DNA of 6,094 nucleotides from Candidatus Uhrbacteria bacterium (lineage in GTDB: Bacteria > Patescibacteriota > Patescibacteriia > UBA9934 > UBA10169): NCBI GenBank assembly GCA_003505155.1, contig DNYJ01000005.1, forward strand, positions 2,309 to 8,402. The letters are read 5' to 3'. Within the stretch, counting starts at the first letter, position 1, and every line of letters begins with the position of its first letter. A program made the position numbers and the translations under genes. Shown here piece by piece: positions 1 to 4,861 of this stretch. The notes under the pieces are model-generated. The model was not told the origin of the DNA, made no database searches, and was given only the letters and a program-made list of their open reading frames with translations.

Positions 1-2
1 AC

Positions 3-92
3 TTGATCGGATCTTTCCCTCGTGATAGGCTCATGGACGAATTCTTGAAACTATTTCTATGGGACTCAATTCCGCCACTCGAGCGCGCATGA
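3..92 (+). CDS. C-terminal end of an unidentified protein (gene runs off left edge)
   Basis: A frame open from the left edge codes for 29 residues ending DSIPPLERA and stops at TGA 90-92. The translated tail has an amphipathic look (LMDEFLKLFLW). Its stop overlaps the ATG of the following small ORF in an ATGA arrangement, typical of translationally coupled genes, and a hairpin terminator lies downstream at 189-213. A 29-codon open frame can easily occur by chance in GC-rich DNA, so the support is mainly the arrangement. I do not recognise the family. A competing minus-strand frame (ATG at 33-35, reading off the left edge) cannot be excluded. Confidence 0.35.
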   Translation: MIGSFPRDRLMDEFLKLFLWDSIPPLERA

Positions 93-172
93 GGCATGCA
101 AAGAAAAATACGCCAAAAGGACGCGCCGCCAAACGCAACAATCGCCGCCTCCGCGCGGGGAAAATCAGATGA
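89..172 (+). CDS. Possible small basic peptide, 27 aa
   Basis: ATG at 89-91 overlaps the stop of the upstream frame (ATGA) and the ORF ends with TGA at 170-172, 16 bp before the hairpin at 189-213. The product starts MRHAKKNTPKGR and ends RRLRAGKIR. Nearly half of its residues are Lys or Arg and it has no acidic residue, as in short ribosomal or nucleic-acid-binding peptides. An alternative in-frame ATG lies at 59-61. No Shine-Dalgarno sequence precedes either start, so translation would depend on coupling. I do not recognise a family; it does not match the ribosomal THX pattern. It could be noncoding. Confidence 0.27.
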   Translation: MRHAKKNTPKGRAAKRNNRRLRAGKIR

Positions 173-188
173 AGATCCTGCGGATGCG

Positions 189-213
189 AAAACCGAGGCT
201 TGACCTCGGTTTT
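189..213. terminator. Bidirectional intrinsic terminator
   Basis: A perfect 10-bp inverted repeat (AAAACCGAGG at 189-198, CCTCGGTTTT at 204-213) encloses the 5-nt loop CTTGA. The A/T ends give a short U-tract on either strand. It sits 21 bp after the stop of the minus-strand SpoIID-like gene and 16 bp after the stop of the small plus-strand ORF, so it can serve convergent transcription from both sides. The U-tract is only four residues, so efficiency may be moderate. Confidence 0.75.
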
Positions 214-214
214 G

Positions 215-241
215 TAATCCGTGCAATCCGTGATTAATCCG
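215..241. repeat. Short near-tandem repeat next to the terminator
   Basis: Three successive 9-mers, TAATCCGTG (215-223), CAATCCGTG (224-232) and ATTAATCCG (233-241), share the core AATCCG. The third overlaps the TAA stop codon (complement of 234-236) of the SpoIID-like gene, so the last codons of that gene lie in the repeat. From memory, motifs of the type 'CACGGATTACACGGATT' are dispersed between genes in many bacterial genomes. Copy number in this genome cannot be judged from one window. Confidence 0.5.
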
Positions 242-2150
242 CGACATCTCCTTCCCAGTCCCTCCTCAAGTCCACCCCCGTATAAAAGTGCTTCAAAATC
301 TCCCGATACCCGATCCCATCGCTCGCCATGCAAATCGCCCCGCGAGCGGACATACCTACCCCGTGGCCGAAGAGGTTGCGACCCGCGTCGCAGGGCACGG
401 AAACGCTTTTGAGCCATGCGATGTCTCCGTTCCATACCTCGCTCCACGCGCGCGTACGTCCGTCGGAATGCCCGAAGTAAGGAGTGATTGCGGTTTGTCC
501 GTCGTACGTAACTGTCACGCCGTAGGTTTCTTCCACGGCCGAGACGACGCTCGATAACCGCGCCTCCGATCCGTAGCCTTTATAAACTTGGTCGCGCCAG
601 GCATCCACCATGAATCCTTCCGCCGCGTGTTTTGTTTGGCGCAAGAAGTGGTAGTACGCATAGGTGCGCGCGGCGGTTACGATCGCTTTTTGATACTCGA
701 TCGGGGAGCTGTTGGACGTCTCCGCCAGCCCTCGAAGATACATCTCCATGGGAAGCTCGTTGATGAGCCATGCGCGGTCTTTCTTTGTGTTGTGCCGAAG
801 CTCGAGCACGTTTCTGAATTGATTGTCGGCGTTTTCCGAATCGCGCGTCGCGCGCCGGTCGAAATTCGTAATGGTGAGAATCGCGCCTAACGTATCCGGC
901 ACGAATCGAATCGGGAAGCTCGTCATCTCGAGTCCGCGCCCTGCATCATAAAAATATTTTCCCTCGTCGTAGTACGCGCTTGCGACAACCCCGCGCGGCA
1001 CGTCAGCAAGCGGATTGCCGTTCTCGTCCTTCATCGCCATCACCTCGCAATCGCAAACAATTTGCACCTTGCCATCCGTTTCCTCGTCCACAATAAGCAC
1101 GCCGACGCGCATGACGGGTTCTGGAATCATCTCCGCCCGATCCATCACGCCGTCACGCAAGGGCGAGACAACCGCGTCCGGCGCATTTGATGTTACATCC
1201 ACGGGGATTAAGATCTCGCCGCCTTCGACACGTTCACCGTTGGCCGTAAACGTAAACACGACAAGATGTTCGCCGATGATACGCGGCGCCGTAAACGTGA
1301 AGGTAACAAAGTCGAGCTCGCCCGGTTTCACTTCCCCGCGATCGTTCAAGGCAAGAAGCGACGAGGAGAGCCATGACGCATGCGCAAGATCGGCGCCGGA
1401 CGCCGCCAGCTTGAAATCGGGCAACTCCACGCGCCGACTCGACCAAACGGCCGTTCCGGCGTTCTTCACTCCCGCCGTATACGTTACCGACGCTCCGCCC
1501 GGCGTTGCAATTTTCTTTGAACTGCGGAGAAGAACCGCCGCGTCATATCCGGGAGCCCCAACGCGAGGTTTCTTTTCTTCATCGAGAAGCCCAGAAATAT
1601 CCGTCCCGCCAGAAGATTCGCCATCTTCGATCACTTCAGCCACTTCACTCACCTCGGCCACGTTGATCCTCAATGTAAACTCCCCTCCCGGAATCCACGC
1701 GACATCCTCCGCCGCCAGATGAAACGTCTCTGCATATTCGCCTCCCTCTTCCGGAGCACGAAGCTCAAAACGCATCGTCCCGATTCCTCCGACCTCGACG
1801 CGCGGCTCGATCAAACGTTTGACGCGAGACGGACCAAGCCATGTGCCAGGATCAAATGAGCTCCGACGATATTTGGGATCATACGTGTAGATCGAAACAT
1901 AGCCCTTGCCGTCATTCACCCACGCCTTCTCGCCGATATTTTGAAACGCTACCTCGACCTCCATCTTCTCGCCTGGAGAGAGCTCTAACTGTGCCGCACT
2001 GGGTATCTTCGTCATCAAAGCCTCATACCCGCGCTTGGGAGCCGCATCAGCCGTCTGCCACAACAACAAAAAACCAAAAAGCGCCACAACCATGCAGGCG
2101 CCAACAATCTTGAATCTATTTGTACATTTGGAGAAACCTCCTTGGCTCAT
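234..2150 (-). CDS. Secreted SpoIID/LytB-domain protein with two NBR1-like Ig domains
   Basis: This 638-aa protein is probably exported or membrane-anchored and acts on peptidoglycan. SpoIID-family proteins are lytic transglycosylases that cut glycan strands lacking stem peptides; the LytB branch modulates amidases. Residues 1-14 are basic (K8, R12, K14), 15-31 are hydrophobic, and an ADA site ends at residue 36. Two Ig-like domains follow, at about 52-165 and 204-319, each with an NBR1-type N-x-G-x-x-x-W signature (FQNIGEKAW 69-77; VKNAGTAVW 228-236). An acidic linker (about 166-195) joins them. The SpoIID domain covers about 340-630: LPMEMYLRGLAE with E477 as likely catalytic Glu, AARTYAYYHF 493-502, DQVYKGYG 520-527, YFGHSDGRTR 558-567, GHGVGMSARGA 595-605. 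The Cys/His metal ligands seen before QVY in sporulation SpoIID appear absent. Start ATG at 2150 lies 30 bp after the ATPase stop. Sporulation itself is unlikely; a wall-remodelling role is inferred. Confidence 0.93.
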   Translation of the reverse strand: MSQGGFSKCTNRFKIVGACMVVALFGFLLLWQTADAAPKRGYEALMTKIPSAAQLELSPGEKMEVEVAFQNIGEKAWVNDGKGYVSIYTYDPKYRRSSFDPGTWLGPSRVKRLIEPRVEVGGIGTMRFELRAPEEGGEYAETFHLAAEDVAWIPGGEFTLRINVAEVSEVAEVIEDGESSGGTDISGLLDEEKKPRVGAPGYDAAVLLRSSKKIATPGGASVTYTAGVKNAGTAVWSSRRVELPDFKLAASGADLAHASWLSSSLLALNDRGEVKPGELDFVTFTFTAPRIIGEHLVVFTFTANGERVEGGEILIPVDVTSNAPDAVVSPLRDGVMDRAEMIPEPVMRVGVLIVDEETDGKVQIVCDCEVMAMKDENGNPLADVPRGVVASAYYDEGKYFYDAGRGLEMTSFPIRFVPDTLGAILTITNFDRRATRDSENADNQFRNVLELRHNTKKDRAWLINELPMEMYLRGLAETSNSSPIEYQKAIVTAARTYAYYHFLRQTKHAAEGFMVDAWRDQVYKGYGSEARLSSVVSAVEETYGVTVTYDGQTAITPYFGHSDGRTRAWSEVWNGDIAWLKSVSVPCDAGRNLFGHGVGMSARGAICMASDGIGYREILKHFYTGVDLRRDWEGDVAD

Positions 2151-2160
2151 AACAAAAACC

Positions 2161-2169
2161 AGTATACCA
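2161..2169 (-). promoter_or_regulatory. Extended -10 promoter element for the SpoIID-like gene
   Basis: On the minus strand the 30-bp gap after the ATPase gene contains TGGTATACT, a TGn extended -10 with five of six matches to TATAAT. No good -35 hexamer is seen at 16-18 bp. Only 10 nt separate this box from the ATG at 2150, so a transcript started here would be leaderless or nearly so. It would let the SpoIID-like gene be expressed independently of the ATPase. Confidence 0.4.
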
Positions 2170-2180
2170 CCATCTGTCGC

Positions 2181-3323
2181 TTAGAGCAGAAATGGGAAAT
2201 AATTATCCCGACCAATTGTTGTGTACGTTGCCTCCGGATAGGAAGTGCTCCATTGCGAAGGTGGGGATTGTGGTTTCTTTGACCACTTGAATTCAAAGGC
2301 GCGAATTTCTCCGTCTCCTTCTTCGATCAAATCAATTTCTTGCCCTTCGTATGTGCGCCAAAAATAGGAAGTGGCGTAGATTTCCCGATAGGCGCGTTTC
2401 TTCAGACGTTCCACGAACAAAAAGTTTTCCCACAACTCACCCACGTCAGAACGATGATCTAATTCGTTAAATTGAGCAATGAGAGCGTTGCGCAATCCCG
2501 TATCATAAAAATAGTATTTGCTTTTGCGCGCCACTTCATTGCGCAAGTTCCGGCTGAATCCTCCGACACGAATCACAACGAACGCCTTTTCAAGCAGATC
2601 AACGTATCGCTGAACCGTCTTCACGGAAAGCCCGAGCTGGCGACTCAACTCCTGAAAGGAAACCTCCTTGCCAATCTGAAACGCAAGGAGCTTGAGAAGA
2701 TCAAGCAGATACTTGGAACCCTTGATCTGCTCCAGAGCCAAGATATCTTTCAATAAGTAAGCATGCGCCAACTCGGTCAGGAGTTCCTGTTTCCGCTTGT
2801 GGCTGTCGATCGTCAAAACTTCAGGATAACTTCCGTACACCAAGAAATCAGGCAACTTCTCGCGTAATTCATACTCGTTCATCTCCAAACGGAGTTCGCT
2901 TTGAGAAACGGGGTACAACGTCAACGTGCGTTTTCTTCCGGTCAGCGGTTCTCCAATTTGATTTGCGAGATCAAAAGATGAAGACCCCGTGGCTATCACA
3001 CGAATGTCTGGCCGGTGATCTACGATGATTTTAAGACCTCGCCCAATATTTGGGATTTGTTGTGCTTCATCAATAACCAGCAATTCATAGCCTTCGACAT
3101 AAGCCAAGATGGAAGAAAAATCCTGTGAAGAAAGTATTTGTTGCGTACGAATATTATCCCCGGAGTCGAGTTTGTATTTCCATGAAGTTTTTTTGAGATA
3201 TTCCTGAAGCAGGGTGGTCTTACCTACACGCCGAGGACCATAAATAACAAGAACTCTTCCAGCTTGTATAAATGGCTCTAAATCGGAATAAATCCTTTGA
3301 ATCATATAAAAAGAAGGTAGCAT
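2181..3323 (-). CDS. AAA-family ATPase with C-terminal DUF4143 domain
   Basis: This is a 380-aa cytoplasmic ATPase, of typical length for the AAA_14/DUF4143 family, whose cellular role is not established. Visible motifs: Walker A GPRRVGKT at 29-36; Walker B LLVIDEAQ at 81-88 (D85, E86); a sensor-like IATGSSS at 110-116; GSYPEVL at 164-170 and LLKDI at 190-194, both typical of the family. A winged-helix-like segment lies at about 218-250 (FQELSRQLGLSVKTVQRYV). The C-terminus has a nuclease-fold-like D331...E344-F-K346 pattern resembling PD-(D/E)XK; catalysis by it is unproven. ATG at 3323 is preceded by GGAG only 2 nt away; an alternative ATG at 3305 (M7) aligns better with the usual family start. 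The gene is clearly AT-richer than its neighbours (one 60-base line, 3061-3120, has 23 G/C; the flippase line 4381-4440 has 40), which suggests acquisition by transfer. Confidence 0.93.
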   Translation of the reverse strand: MLPSFYMIQRIYSDLEPFIQAGRVLVIYGPRRVGKTTLLQEYLKKTSWKYKLDSGDNIRTQQILSSQDFSSILAYVEGYELLVIDEAQQIPNIGRGLKIIVDHRPDIRVIATGSSSFDLANQIGEPLTGRKRTLTLYPVSQSELRLEMNEYELREKLPDFLVYGSYPEVLTIDSHKRKQELLTELAHAYLLKDILALEQIKGSKYLLDLLKLLAFQIGKEVSFQELSRQLGLSVKTVQRYVDLLEKAFVVIRVGGFSRNLRNEVARKSKYYFYDTGLRNALIAQFNELDHRSDVGELWENFLFVERLKKRAYREIYATSYFWRTYEGQEIDLIEEGDGEIRAFEFKWSKKPQSPPSQWSTSYPEATYTTIGRDNYFPFLL

Positions 3324-3327
3324 GACT

Positions 3328-3351
3328 CCACAAATTAGTCAAAATTTGTGG
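3328..3351. promoter_or_regulatory. 9-bp perfect inverted repeat in the divergent intergenic region
   Basis: CCACAAATT (3328-3336) and AATTTGTGG (3343-3351) are exact reverse complements separated by 6 nt (AGTCAA). Read on the minus strand, the spacer is TTGACT, a good -35-like hexamer, and the repeat ends 4 nt before the ATPase ATG at 3323. It may be an operator for a dimeric regulator, or an RNA hairpin at the 5' end of the ATPase message whose right arm supplies the first G residues of the GGAG Shine-Dalgarno. On the plus strand it lies 34 bp upstream of the flippase ATG, so it could affect both genes. Confidence 0.5.
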
Positions 3352-3385
3352 ATTCTTTGTTAACGTGGCACAATACGGACATTCT

Positions 3386-4801
3386 ATGGAGACAAAGGCG
3401 ATTGCGAGGAATTATCTTGTGCAATTCGGTAGCCGAGTTGTGGCCGTAACGCTTGGGCTGTTGACGCTCGCCGTCATGACACGCGCTTTGGGCGACACGG
3501 GGTTTGGACAATTTACGACGGCGGTTACCTATCTTCAGGTCGTCGCCGTCTTGGTTGATCTCGGTCTCACGCTTGTGTTCATTCAGATGATCTCCACTCC
3601 GGGCGCCGACGAGGATCGAATTTCAAGCGCGCTCCTCGGACTGCGGCTCCTCTCAAACGCGCTCGTGTTTGCCATCGCCGTCTTCTTCGCCTTCCTCACA
3701 CCCTACGAGCTTGTCATCCGACTTGCCATCGCCGTGGGCGCCGTAGGTTACCTCGCGCTCTCGACGACCGGCATGCTCACGGGCTTTTTCCAGAAACATC
3801 TCGCCATGTGGCGTGCGGCTAGTGCTGAAATCATCAATCGAGTTCTCACTCTCATCTTTATCATCCTCGCGGCTTGGGCGGACTACGGCGTCGTCGCGAT
3901 GGTCTCCGTCATCGCCTTTTCCAACCTCGTGCAAATGTTGATCCTCATCGTGCTCGCTCAACGCTTTGTTCGCTTGCGCCCAACTATTGATGTTGCAATC
4001 TGGAAGTCGGCCGTTTCCGTGAGCTGGCCGATCGGCCTTTCCATCTTCTTCAACCTCCTCTATCTCAAAAGCGATGTGCTTATCCTGGGCCTCTATTATC
4101 CACAGTCGGAGGTCGGCGTCTACGGCGCGGCGTATCGCGTGCTCGACGTCTTCACCGCGCTTCCCGTCATGTATATGGGGCTCGTTCTCCCGCACCTCGT
4201 GGCTTCCTGGGCAAACCGCCTCAAGGACGAATTCAACCGCACGCTTCAGCAGACCTTCGACTTTTTCTCCGTCGCCGTCCTGCCTATTCTCTTTGGCACC
4301 CCGCTAGTGGCCGTCCCTTTGATGATTCTCGTGGCCGGCGGCGAGTTCGAACGCTCGGGCGCGGTTCTTCCCATTCTCATGCTCGCCATGCTCCCGATCT
4401 TCACCGGCGCCATGACGGGGCACGCGATCGTCGCTCTCAACAAACAGCGCGTGATGCTCTGGGGCTACGCTTTCACGGCCGCCGTCGCTCTCGCCGGCTA
4501 CTTCATCTTCATCCCTCTCTTTGGCATCACGGGCGCGGCATGGATGACGGTCGCAAGTGAAATCCTCATCAACACGCTCACGGCCTTCGTTGTGATGCGC
4601 ACTTCCGGCTGGCGCCCGCGCCTCACGATACCCGCCAAAGCCCTCATTGCGAGCGTCCTCATGACTCTTGTCCTCCTCGCTCTCCCATCCCTTCACGTCC
4701 TCATCACGATCCTCCTCGCCGCCGTCTTCTACTCTGCGGCAATCGTCGCGCTTGGAGGAATAAAATTAAAATTGGTACAAGACCTGTTGGAGCGACGATA
4801 A
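3386..4801 (+). CDS. Wzx-type polysaccharide flippase (MATE/MOP superfamily)
   Basis: This 471-aa integral membrane protein of the polysaccharide-synthesis (MVF/PST) group would flip undecaprenyl-linked oligosaccharides from the cytoplasmic to the outer face of the membrane. The sequence is a series of hydrophobic segments, about 12-14 by eye. Family landmarks: IARNYLVQFGSR at 6-17, TRALGDTGFGQF at 32-43, VDLGL at 57-61, and the charged mid-protein block YLKSDVLILGLYY from 226, followed by VGVYGAAYRVLDVF. The start is set at ATG 3386 because METKAIARNYLVQFG matches the usual N-terminus; an in-frame GTG at 3365 would add seven residues with no homology feel. Only a weak purine run (CGGAC) precedes the ATG. 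It is divergent from the ATPase and followed after 60 bp by the ligase-family gene, probably in one operon. No glycosyltransferase is visible, so the glycan is unknown. Confidence 0.92.
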   Translation: METKAIARNYLVQFGSRVVAVTLGLLTLAVMTRALGDTGFGQFTTAVTYLQVVAVLVDLGLTLVFIQMISTPGADEDRISSALLGLRLLSNALVFAIAVFFAFLTPYELVIRLAIAVGAVGYLALSTTGMLTGFFQKHLAMWRAASAEIINRVLTLIFIILAAWADYGVVAMVSVIAFSNLVQMLILIVLAQRFVRLRPTIDVAIWKSAVSVSWPIGLSIFFNLLYLKSDVLILGLYYPQSEVGVYGAAYRVLDVFTALPVMYMGLVLPHLVASWANRLKDEFNRTLQQTFDFFSVAVLPILFGTPLVAVPLMILVAGGEFERSGAVLPILMLAMLPIFTGAMTGHAIVALNKQRVMLWGYAFTAAVALAGYFIFIPLFGITGAAWMTVASEILINTLTAFVVMRTSGWRPRLTIPAKALIASVLMTLVLLALPSLHVLITILLAAVFYSAAIVALGGIKLKLVQDLLERR

Positions 4802-4861
4802 AGCCATCTCAAAACACCGACCAGATTCAAACCAGAACCCACAGCAACCAAGATTCATTCT

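Noticed and set aside
1..35. Start of a minus-strand gene running off the left edge (ATG at 33-35, MSLSRGKDPIK), with TTGAGT/AAGAAT promoter-like boxes 17 bp apart
   Set aside because: Only 11 codons are visible and there is no clear ribosome binding site. The plus-strand reading with ATGA coupling and a following terminator explains the region at least as well, but this remains open.
1015..1722. Long open frame (235 codons) on the plus strand opposite the SpoIID-like gene
   Set aside because: Its product is a Ser/Thr/Pro/Arg-rich low-information translation with no recognisable motif, and it lies wholly antisense to a well-supported gene with clear domains.
2091..2150. Lipoprotein signal (VGAC ending at residue 19) in the SpoIID-like protein
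   Set aside because: The Cys lies before most of the hydrophobic core instead of at its end, so a type I signal ending ADA at residue 36, or an uncleaved anchor, fits better.
3365..3385. Upstream GTG start for the flippase
   Set aside because: The extra residues (MAQYGHS) add no family feature, there is no Shine-Dalgarno before the GTG, and ATG 3386 gives the usual N-terminus.
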